Source of the DNA: Tidjanibacter sp.
GTDB lineage: Bacteria > Bacteroidota > Bacteroidia > Bacteroidales > Rikenellaceae
Direction of reading: 5' to 3'
Assembly (NCBI GenBank): GCA_017379955.1
Contig: JAFNVE010000136.1
Location: forward strand, 1-13,508
DNA: 13,508 nucleotides
This document shows positions 5,844 to 11,411 of the stretch, piece after piece (position 1 is the stretch's first letter; every line of letters starts with the position of its first letter). A program made the translations under genes and the position numbers. Under the pieces are notes generated by a model, which was not told where the DNA came from, ran no database searches, and saw only the letters and a program-made list of their open reading frames with translations.

Positions 5844-7199
5844 ATGAGTAATCAAGATAGAATCGAGAAGGCTCTTTCGGTTGCCAACCAGACCAAGGCA
5901 CTTGCCGTTGGCCCTAACATCATTGGCGATGTGGGCGCAATGTTCAAGGAGCAGTTCCCCGGCAGAAAGGCTATCATTATCTCGAACGACTCGACCTATG
6001 AGAAGGTGGGAGTTATGGTTGCCGAGGCTCTTACCGCAGCAGGTGTGGAGCAGGACGAACCCTTTATCTTCACCGACCCCAACCTCTACGCCGAGTTTAC
6101 CTACGTACTTCAACTCGACGCCCGCCTGTCGCGCACTCGCGCTATCCCTATCGCTGTGGGTGCAGGCACAATCAACGACCTGACCAAGATTTGCTCCTAC
6201 CGTAACGGTAAGCGATATATGTGTGTAGCCACTGCCGCCTCGATGGATGGCTATGCAGCCTACGGAGCCTCAATCACCTACAATGGCGAGAAGAAGGACT
6301 TCGAGTGCCCCGCACCTAAGGCAATCCTCGCCGACACAGCAATTATCGCCCAGGCACCCTCCTCGCTCACCGCAGCAGGCTATGCCGACCTCTTTGCAAA
6401 GATTACAGCAGGCGCAGATTGGATTCTTGCTGACGAGTTGGGTGTTGAGCACATCGACCCCTTCTATTGGTCGATTATCCAGGACGGACTCATCCACTCG
6501 CTCAAAGACCCCAAGGGTATCCAGCAGGGCGACCTTGATGCTATCGAGCCTCTCGTTGAGGGCTTGGTGTTGGGTGGCTTTGCTATGCAGGGCTTGCGTT
6601 CGTCGCGTCCCGCATCGGGTGCTGAACACCAATTCAGCCACCTGTGGGATATGGAGAAACACACCTTTGAGGGTCATACCCCCTCGCACGGCTTTAAGGT
6701 AAGTATCGGTATGTTGGCCGTTACGGCACTCTATGAGCAGATGCTCCATACCGACTTCTCCAATTTTGACGTGGAGGCTGCTGTCGAGGCGTGGCCCGAG
6801 GCCGAGGATCAGGCACAGGAGGTACGACAGATGTTTGGCGATACCGACTTTATGAGTATTGCCGTGACGGAGACTATGGCCAAACATTTCTCACGCCGTC
6901 TGTTGCGTCGCCAGCTCACAATGCTGAAACTCAAATGGCCTGAGATTCGTGAGCGATTGGGCAAACAACTTATCCCATTTGCTGAGGTATCGCGCAGATT
7001 GGCACTTGTCGGCGCACCCACAATGCCTCGCCAGATTGGTATTACCCGCACCCGACTGAGAGAGAGTTTCCACAGAGCAGTATGCATCCGCCGCCGATTC
7101 ACGATACTTGACGTGGCTCTACGCACAAACCTGCTCGATACTTGGCTCGATAATATCTTTGGCCCGGGCGGTATATGGGAGATTGGAGATATACAGTAG
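5844..7199 (+). CDS. sn-Glycerol-1-phosphate dehydrogenase (AraM/EgsA family)
   Basis: This 451-residue protein belongs to the iron-containing alcohol dehydrogenase superfamily, in the branch that reduces dihydroxyacetone phosphate to sn-glycerol 1-phosphate with NAD(P)H. The dinucleotide site shows as VGAGTINDLTK (105-115). TAASMDGYAA (130-139) is characteristic of this branch. Likely metal ligands are Asp182 in AAGYADLFAK, His262 in SGAEHQFSHLWD and His282 in GHTPSHGF. It is longer than Bacillus AraM (just under 400 residues, from memory); the extra length is an Arg-rich helical C-terminus. In archaea the product starts ether-lipid synthesis; in some bacteria it feeds a prenyl-glyceryl-phosphate synthase. 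No such synthase or arabinose gene is adjacent, so the pathway is not shown. Glycerol dehydrogenase is the nearest alternative family but lacks the TAASMDG signature. Confidence 0.88.
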   Translation: MSNQDRIEKALSVANQTKALAVGPNIIGDVGAMFKEQFPGRKAIIISNDSTYEKVGVMVAEALTAAGVEQDEPFIFTDPNLYAEFTYVLQLDARLSRTRAIPIAVGAGTINDLTKICSYRNGKRYMCVATAASMDGYAAYGASITYNGEKKDFECPAPKAILADTAIIAQAPSSLTAAGYADLFAKITAGADWILADELGVEHIDPFYWSIIQDGLIHSLKDPKGIQQGDLDAIEPLVEGLVLGGFAMQGLRSSRPASGAEHQFSHLWDMEKHTFEGHTPSHGFKVSIGMLAVTALYEQMLHTDFSNFDVEAAVEAWPEAEDQAQEVRQMFGDTDFMSIAVTETMAKHFSRRLLRRQLTMLKLKWPEIRERLGKQLIPFAEVSRRLALVGAPTMPRQIGITRTRLRESFHRAVCIRRRFTILDVALRTNLLDTWLDNIFGPGGIWEIGDIQ

Positions 7200-7205
7200 T
7201 TATAG

Positions 7206-7242
7206 AATATGCATAAACTTTTCGGTTTATGCATATTTTTTA
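7206..7242 (+). terminator. Terminator of the glycerol-1-phosphate dehydrogenase gene
   Basis: A 13-bp perfect stem (7206-7218 with 7225-7237, core ATATGCATAAAC) with loop TTTTCG is followed by a T-run, starting 6 bp past the stop codon. Confidence 0.92.
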
Positions 7243-7282
7243 CCCTAATCACTACTAATTAGAGCCAAATATTGCATATCTA

Positions 7283-7313
7283 TTGCAAATTAATTGAGAA
7301 AAAATTATTTTTG
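7283..7313 (+). promoter_or_regulatory. Promoter of the glutamate dehydrogenase gene
   Basis: TTG (7283-7285) and the -7 box TATTTTTG (7306-7313) have a 20-bp gap, a near-ideal Bacteroidetes promoter. The heptamer TATTGCA is repeated one helical turn apart at 7270-7276 and 7281-7287, the second overlapping the TTG, which could be an operator for nitrogen control. The leader is about 60 nt. Confidence 0.7.
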
Positions 7314-7380
7314 AAACAGATAACACATTTGTTCTCCGAGCGAGAGCAATTCACATACAAACAGTAAAACGAGTTAGGTT

Positions 7381-8736
7381 ATGACAAATGAGGAGAAAAA
7401 GTATGTAGATGATTTCATGGCCGAAATCATTGCAAAGAACCCAGGCGAGAAGGAGTTCCATCAGGCAGTACGCGAGGTTGTCGAGAGTCTTGCACCTCAC
7501 ATGATAGCAAGCCCCCACCTCCGCAAGATGAAGATTTTGGAGCGCATTGCTGAGCCTGAGCGTGTAGTAATCTTCCGTGTGCCCTGGATTAACGACAAGG
7601 GTGAGGTTGAGATTAACCGTGGCTATCGCGTGCAGATGAATAGCGCGATTGGCCCTTATAAGGGTGGTATCCGTTTCCATCCAAGCGTAAACCTTGGTAT
7701 TCTGAAATTCCTTGCATTTGAGCAGACCTTTAAGAACTCCCTGACCACACTCCCTATGGGTGGCGGTAAGGGTGGCTCCGACTTCAACCCCAAGGGTAAG
7801 TCCGATATGGAGGTTATGAAGTTCTGCCAGAGTTATATGACCGAGCTTTATCGCCATATTGGTGCCGATACCGATGTTCCTGCGGGCGATATTGGTGTGG
7901 GTGGCCGCGAGATTGGCTATCTCTATGGCCAGTATAAGCGCATCCGCGACGAGTTTACGGGAGTGCTGACCGGCAAGGGCCTCGATTGGGGTGGCTCGCC
8001 TCTGCGCCCTGAGGCTACCGGCTACGGTTTGTGCTACTTTGCTGAGGCTATGCTCGCTACCCGTGGCGAGAGTTTTGAGGGAAAGACTGTGTGTGTGAGT
8101 GGCTCGGGTAATGTAGCGCAATATGCAGCGAAGAAAGTGATTGAGTTGGGCGGTAAGGTTGTTACCATGAGCGACTCCAATGGCTTTATCTACGACCCCG
8201 ACGGTATCGATGCCGAGAAGTGGGAGTATATCTACGAGTTGAAGAACATCTACCGTGGCCGTATCCGCGAGTATGCCGAGCACTATCCTAATGCTCAGTA
8301 CTTTGAGGGCGAGCGTCCCTGGAAGATTAAGTGTGATATTGCACTCCCCTGCGCTACCCAGAACGAGCTTAATGGCGAGGAGGCTGCTATGCTGTTGGCA
8401 AATGGCTGTACCTGCGTTGCTGAGGGTGCCAATATGCCCTCTACCCCCGAGGCTATCGAGGCGTTCCAGAAGGCAAAGATTCTCTACTCGCCCGGCAAGG
8501 CCTCGAACGCTGGTGGCGTATCGACCTCGGGCTTGGAGATGACCCAGAACTCTATGCGCTTGAAGTGGAGCCGCGAGGAGGTTGACCAGCACCTGCGCTC
8601 GATTATGAATAACATCCACGAGACCTGCATCAAGTACGGCACCGAGGAGGATGGCTATATCAACTATGTCAAGGGCGCAAACATCGCAGGCTTTATGAAG
8701 GTAGCCAACGCAATGATGGCACAAGGCATTGTGTAA
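7381..8736 (+). CDS. gdhA: Glutamate dehydrogenase, probably NADP-specific
   Basis: This 451-residue cytoplasmic enzyme interconverts 2-oxoglutarate plus ammonia and glutamate. The length matches the hexameric bacterial GdhA class (about 445-450). Visible motifs: GPYKGGIRFH (91-100) with substrate Lys94, FKNS with Lys118, the signature LPMGGGKGGSDF (124-135) with catalytic Lys130, PAGDIG with catalytic Asp170, and the nucleotide-binding GSGNVA (241-246). After the second Rossmann strand the sequence is VTMSDSNG (261-268); Ser264 where NAD enzymes usually carry an acidic residue suggests NADP, hence an ammonia-assimilating role. It has its own promoter and terminator. Leu TTA/CTA and Ser TCA codons are almost absent, typical of strong expression in this genome. 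Confidence 0.97.
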   Translation: MTNEEKKYVDDFMAEIIAKNPGEKEFHQAVREVVESLAPHMIASPHLRKMKILERIAEPERVVIFRVPWINDKGEVEINRGYRVQMNSAIGPYKGGIRFHPSVNLGILKFLAFEQTFKNSLTTLPMGGGKGGSDFNPKGKSDMEVMKFCQSYMTELYRHIGADTDVPAGDIGVGGREIGYLYGQYKRIRDEFTGVLTGKGLDWGGSPLRPEATGYGLCYFAEAMLATRGESFEGKTVCVSGSGNVAQYAAKKVIELGGKVVTMSDSNGFIYDPDGIDAEKWEYIYELKNIYRGRIREYAEHYPNAQYFEGERPWKIKCDIALPCATQNELNGEEAAMLLANGCTCVAEGANMPSTPEAIEAFQKAKILYSPGKASNAGGVSTSGLEMTQNSMRLKWSREEVDQHLRSIMNNIHETCIKYGTEEDGYINYVKGANIAGFMKVANAMMAQGIV

Positions 8737-8755
8737 ATAATCGGAGGATTATTTA
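8734..8755 (+). other. Small hairpin containing the gdhA stop codon
   Basis: TAAATAATC (8734-8742) and GATTATTTA (8747-8755) form a perfect 9-bp stem with loop GGAG. The stop codon TAA is its first three bases. The stem is A/T-rich and no T-run follows, so it is not a standard terminator; it may protect the mRNA 3' end or be fortuitous. Confidence 0.45.
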
Positions 8756-8759
8756 TACA

Positions 8760-8790
8760 ATTCAAAATGCAAAATTCATAATTCAAAATT
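8760..8790 (+). repeat. AATTCAAAA-type linker repeat, copy 2
   Basis: A 31-nt relative of the linker at 2680-2710, likewise placed between a stop codon and a terminator hairpin. Confidence 0.75.
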
Positions 8791-8796
8791 AAGTTT

Positions 8797-8837
8797 AGCA
8801 GCCGAGTAGGTTTAATACCCACTCGGCTGCTTTTCTT
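8797..8837 (+). terminator. Rho-independent terminator of gdhA
   Basis: AGCAGCCGAGT (8797-8807) pairs with ACTCGGCTGCT (8821-8831), with a short inner GGT/ACC stem, followed by TTTTCTTT. The position after an AATTCAAAA linker and the inner GGT-loop-ACC resemble the ruvA terminator, but the main stem differs. Confidence 0.9.
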
Positions 8838-8841
8838 TAAA

Positions 8842-9012
8842 GGGAGATGTGGGAATTTTGGGAGTTATGAAAGTTATGAGAGTTATGAGAGATTAGAGAG
8901 ATTAGAGAGATTAGGGAATTTAGGGAGTGTAGGGAGTGTAGAGAAATTTCTCCTTAAACTCACTAAACTCCTTAAACTCCCATAATTCCTATTACTCCTA
9001 TTGTTCCTATCC
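8842..9012 (-). repeat. Array of degenerate 9-bp units with inverted halves, copy B
   Basis: Read on the minus strand from 9012 this is the same element as copy A: it begins ggcggatagg, passes through tttaaggag, tttagtgag, tttaaggag, turns at the perfect palindrome GAGAAATTTCTC (8941-8952), then runs through taaattccc and taatctctc units. It divides into nineteen 9-bp units. Unlike copy A it has one tttaaggag after tttagtgag instead of three, but two tacactccc (8923-8940) and three taatctctc (8887-8913) units. The differences are whole units, as expected from slippage or unequal exchange. Confidence 0.85.
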
Positions 9013-9017
9013 GCCCT

Positions 9018-9165
9018 ACTGCACACAGGGTCGTGCCCGCTTTTTTTGCCTCGGCAAAGCCGAGGACACATCTCCCGCCGAGGCGGGGGCTTGGGGGTGG
9101 GTCAGACTTGGAATTGCCTCCGTAGGAGGCAGGTGTCGAGGGACTGAACAGATGTGTTCGGTCAT
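9018..9165. other. GC-rich spacer with four hairpins
   Basis: No gene is supported here. Four short dyads follow one another: CCTCGGC/GCCGAGG (9049-9055, 9059-9065), CCCGC/GCGGG (9074-9078, 9083-9087), GCCTCC/GGAGGC (9116-9121, 9125-9130) and GACTGAACA/TGTTCGGTC (9142-9150, 9155-9163, one wobble). T-runs are placed before, not after, the first hairpin, so it is not a standard terminator. TGCCTCCGTA (9115-9124) also occurs, inverted, in both blocks of the 2961-3152 repeat. 9166-9196 shows nothing recognisable. Confidence 0.5.
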
Positions 9166-9196
9166 TTTACCTTACTAACAGCTCTGAACAAATGAT

Positions 9197-9235
9197 AAAA
9201 AACTGAGAGTAGTTCGATACTACTCTCAGTTTTTA
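9197..9235. terminator. Bidirectional terminator (GAGAGT hairpin, loop TCGAT)
   Basis: A long stem, ACTGAGAGTAGT (9202-9213) with ACTACTCTCAGT (9219-9230), closes loop TCGAT. A T-run follows on the plus strand (9230-9234) and an A-run precedes it (9197-9202), so it can stop transcripts from both sides: the hydrolase gene on the minus strand and any read-through from gdhA. It is a sister of the ruvA terminator. Confidence 0.88.
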
Positions 9236-9238
9236 TCT

Positions 9239-9269
9239 ATTTTGAATTTTGAATCTTGAATTTTGAATT
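9239..9269 (-). repeat. AATTCAAAA-type linker repeat, copy 3
   Basis: On the minus strand this 31-nt stretch is built of ATTCAAAA/ATTCAAG units and precedes the hairpin at 9197-9235, so copy B of the composite element has the same order (linker, hairpin, 9-bp array) as copy A, on the opposite strand. Confidence 0.75.
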
Positions 9270-9394
9270 CACGAAGTCATATGGCTTAGGAAATTTTGGG
9301 CTTCTCGATGGGAGGCAAAGCGGAGTTTACTTAAAGTAAATGAGCATTTGACTCACAAGAGAAGTGCAAAATTTACAAGCCAGATGGCTTCGTG
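9270..9394. repeat. MITE-like 125-bp inverted-repeat element
   Basis: CACGAAGTCATATGGCTT (9270-9287) and AAGCCAGATGGCTTCGTG (9377-9394) are inverted repeats matching at 16 of 18 positions. The similarity continues inward through AAATTTTG and CTTCTC on the left and their complements on the right, giving arms of about 37 bp. The centre holds a near-palindrome TTTACTTAAAGTAAA (9327-9341). There is no room for a transposase. It ends 7 bp past the hydrolase stop codon, so it could also act as a 3' mRNA structure. No clear target-site duplication is visible. Confidence 0.7.
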
Positions 9395-9401
9395 AGCATT
9401 T

Positions 9402-10613
9402 TTAATAAAAAATGGTGTTAAAGAACTCCTTCATCTGCTTCGCATAAGGCACACCATACTGGATGAAGGTATCCTTAGTACGCTGGTCGGGCTTCCAATC
9501 AAAGAAAGCGTGACTTGCACCCTCAACCATCACGAGGTAAGCCTCCTGACCCTTAGCCTTCTGTGCATCAACGTATGCCTGGCAAGGCTCGGGCTTGATA
9601 AGGTTGTCGCGAGTGCCAAGTACCTGCCACTGAGCAACCTTGCGTACCTTTGCATCGGGGATATTGTTGATAGGAGCAACTGCCTCCTTAGCCTCGTCAG
9701 TCAGACCCTGAACGAAGTTGCCAAGAGTAGCCACGTCAAATACACCGTAGCTGGGAGCAGCAGCCTTGATAGCCTTCAAGCTCTCGCGAGCCTCTGCGGT
9801 AGTCATACCTGCGGGCATATAGGTAGGCTTGAACTCATAAACGCCTGGGGTAACACCAAAACCACCATCGCCGATACGCTCAATGAGAGTAGCCATCGAA
9901 GCCGAGAGGTGACCACCTGCGCTATCGCCGGTCACTGCAAGGTTGTTGGGATCCATACCGTAGTCAGCTGCGTGCTCCTGGATGTGGAGAATAGCACCGT
10001 AGCAGTCCTCGATGAGGTTGCCCATAGTGTTGGGTGTAGCATCACCATCGCCATTGTTAATCCAACGGTAGTCGATGCTTGCTACTACATACTTACCATC
10101 GTTGATAAGCTCACGAGCGAGTGCGCGCATAATATCCTCGCAGTTGCTCGACCAACCACCACCGTGGATGATAACGACACCGGGGAGATTCTTTGCACCC
10201 TCGGGAATGTATACGTCATACTTCAAAACCTTCTCACCGGGTTTTGCATAGACTACATCATTGATTACGCGGTGGCCTTCCAGACGCCAAGCCTCCATAA
10301 AGGATGCACCGATAGCCATATTCTTGTCAACCTTAACCTCAAAGATGGGGGCCATATACTCGGTATATGCGCCATAGCCAAAACGGCTCTGGGGGCTTAC
10401 ATAGCCGCTATCGAATACCCAACCTGCATCGGGAGTAGCGACAACTTTCAACACGGTACCTGCTGCTACCACACCATCAGCGGGGAGTGCGGGGGTAACG
10501 ATAACCTTGCCGTGGGGCGAATCGTTAAGTTTTACGGTGAAGGTCTCCTGTGCGGAAACGGTTGTGCCGAAGCAGACAGCGGCTGCCAGGGCAATCATTT
10601 TAAAGATTTTCAT
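9402..10613 (-). CDS. Secreted alpha/beta-hydrolase (carboxylesterase-like) with N-terminal beta-repeat domain
   Basis: The start is ATG 10613 (403 residues), not the upstream in-frame ATG 10646, which lies inside the promoter spacer. The first 21 residues are a signal peptide (MKIFKMIALAAAVCFGTTVSA, then QE). Residues about 24-105 resemble the divergent InlB B-repeat/bacterial repeat domain (HGKVIVTP, GTVLKVVATPDAGWVF, NMAIGASF), probably a small beta adhesin or spacer. The rest is an esterase/lipase domain: oxyanion motif HGGGW (150-154), nucleophile elbow GDSAGG (Ser231), acid Asp336 in GTRDNL and His368 in GASHAFF. This resembles the acetyl-xylan or feruloyl esterase-type groups of gut Bacteroidetes. 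The natural substrate is not evident; no polysaccharide-utilisation genes are adjacent. Confidence 0.88.
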   Translation of the reverse strand: MKIFKMIALAAAVCFGTTVSAQETFTVKLNDSPHGKVIVTPALPADGVVAAGTVLKVVATPDAGWVFDSGYVSPQSRFGYGAYTEYMAPIFEVKVDKNMAIGASFMEAWRLEGHRVINDVVYAKPGEKVLKYDVYIPEGAKNLPGVVIIHGGGWSSNCEDIMRALARELINDGKYVVASIDYRWINNGDGDATPNTMGNLIEDCYGAILHIQEHAADYGMDPNNLAVTGDSAGGHLSASMATLIERIGDGGFGVTPGVYEFKPTYMPAGMTTAEARESLKAIKAAAPSYGVFDVATLGNFVQGLTDEAKEAVAPINNIPDAKVRKVAQWQVLGTRDNLIKPEPCQAYVDAQKAKGQEAYLVMVEGASHAFFDWKPDQRTKDTFIQYGVPYAKQMKEFFNTIFY

Positions 10614-10647
10614 AGTTACTGTTTGTTTAGAGTTAGTTAAACACAAA

Positions 10648-10677
10648 CAAAATTAAGAATTTGTTTTGGTTTTGCAA
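10648..10677 (-). promoter_or_regulatory. Promoter of the alpha/beta-hydrolase gene
   Basis: On the minus strand TTG (10675-10677) and TAATTTTG (10648-10655) are 19 bp apart, matching the Bacteroidetes consensus. Transcription would start near 10641, about 28 nt before ATG 10613, which also rules out the upstream ATG at 10646. Confidence 0.75.
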
Positions 10678-10698
10678 ACTCCCCATCCGCCAAAGGGC

Positions 10699-10734
10699 AA
10701 AAAAAGGACGTGAGCAGCACAAACTGCACACGTC
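10699..10734 (-). terminator. Terminator of the hsp20 gene
   Basis: On the minus strand GACGTGTGCAG (10734-10724) pairs with CTGCTCACGTC (10717-10707) with one mismatch, followed by seven T residues (10705-10699). Confidence 0.92.
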
Positions 10735-10762
10735 TGTCACCAATAGTCACCGCAAATTTCGG

Positions 10763-11203
10763 CTACTTGACCTCAATCTGACGCTGTGTTGCACCCTTAT
10801 CAGCAGGCTCGTGCTTGGGCAGGGTGATGCAGAGTACTCCCCTGTCCATCTTCGCCTCCACCTTCTCCTTGTCTACATTGTCGGGGAGTACGATAGCCTG
10901 ACGGAACGAGGAGCAGTAGAACTCACGACGGAGGTAGCGACCCTCCTTGTCGTTATGCTTCTCTTCGCACTTCTTCTCCACCGAGAGAACGAGGTAGTTA
11001 TTGTCGTCGATGCAGACACAGAAGTCATCCTTGGTCATACCTGGCGCTGCCACCTCGACCATATACTCTTTGTCTGTCTCGCGCACATTGATAGCGGGGG
11101 TTGTGCTTCGTGCCGGAAGGGTTGCCACAGGCCAATCGGTGTCGAAGAAGTCGTTGAAGATGGAGGGCAGCCAATTCTGATTGCGTTTAGTGATTCCACT
11201 CAT
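10763..11203 (-). CDS. Small heat-shock protein, Hsp20/alpha-crystallin family
   Basis: This 146-residue ATP-independent chaperone would hold unfolding proteins in the cytoplasm. I choose ATG 11203 (MSGITKRNQN) over ATG 11257, which sits on the -7 box, and because the family length is about 140-150. The N-terminal arm (1-35) includes WLPSIFNDFFDTDW. The alpha-crystallin domain (36-130) begins PAINV, contains YMVEVAAPGMTKDDF (47-61) and EFYCSSFRQAIVLPDNVD (94-111), and ends with the signature RGVLCITLPK (121-130). The C-terminus carries the I-x-I/V anchor as IEV (143-145), one residue from the end, so the oligomer contact is kept though the tail is very short. The gene stands alone, divergent from the M28 peptidase. 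Confidence 0.95.
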   Translation of the reverse strand: MSGITKRNQNWLPSIFNDFFDTDWPVATLPARSTTPAINVRETDKEYMVEVAAPGMTKDDFCVCIDDNNYLVLSVEKKCEEKHNDKEGRYLRREFYCSSFRQAIVLPDNVDKEKVEAKMDRGVLCITLPKHEPADKGATQRQIEVK

Positions 11204-11254
11204 ACCTTTTAATATATAAGTTTTGTAAAACAATGTTGTCGATAGAAGTGAGTG

Positions 11255-11290
11255 CAAAAAGAGTACCAGAGATAAAAACCAACAAGTTGG
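11255..11290 (-). promoter_or_regulatory. Probable promoter and dyad upstream of hsp20
   Basis: On the minus strand TTG (11280-11282) is 17 bp from TCTTTTTG (11255-11262), one base off TAnnTTTG. The TTG lies inside the dyad CCAAC-AA-GTTGG (11279-11290), so a protein bound there would block the promoter. No full CIRCE element (TTAGCACTC and its complement) is present. Confidence 0.4.
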
Positions 11291-11320
11291 AGATTATTTG
11301 TTAAATAGTTGGCAGTGGTG

Positions 11321-11350
11321 TTAATTTTTATAGAAAAAAGAGTATCTTTG
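11321..11350 (+). promoter_or_regulatory. Promoter of the M28 peptidase gene
   Basis: The -7 box TATCTTTG (11343-11350) is an exact consensus match, with TTA in place of TTG at 11321-11323, 19 bp upstream. The start is near 11357. A perfect dyad, AAGTGC-AAA-GCACTT (11355-11369), covers the start point and could be an operator or form a hairpin at the 5' end of the mRNA. Confidence 0.65.
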
Positions 11351-11411
11351 CTCTAAGTGCAAAGCACTTTATACAACAATAGACAAATAACGAACCAAAA
11401 ACAAGATAGTT

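Noticed and set aside
5705..5851. Upstream ORF overlapping the start of the glycerol-1-phosphate dehydrogenase gene
   Set aside because: Its ATG lies at or before the predicted transcript start and it shows no recognisable features.
7351..8724. 457-codon minus-strand ORF opposite gdhA
   Set aside because: Codon-aligned shadow of gdhA, with no family motifs and no promoter or terminator in its own direction.
9041..9065. Terminator-like hairpin next to seven T residues
   Set aside because: The T-run precedes the hairpin on the plus strand and becomes an A-run after it on the minus strand, so it fits neither direction.
8883..9071. 62-codon minus-strand ORF with NLSNLSNLS-like tripeptide repeats
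   Set aside because: The repeats are the 9-bp DNA units translated; other copies and frames carry stops, so it is not a protein repeat.
9510..10640. 376-codon plus-strand ORF opposite the hydrolase gene
   Set aside because: Shadow frame; the minus strand has a signal peptide, HGGGW and GDSAGG motifs and a well-spaced promoter.
11204..11411. CIRCE heat-shock operator upstream of hsp20
   Set aside because: Only a GAGTGC half-like string is present (11250-11255); the inverted partner is missing.
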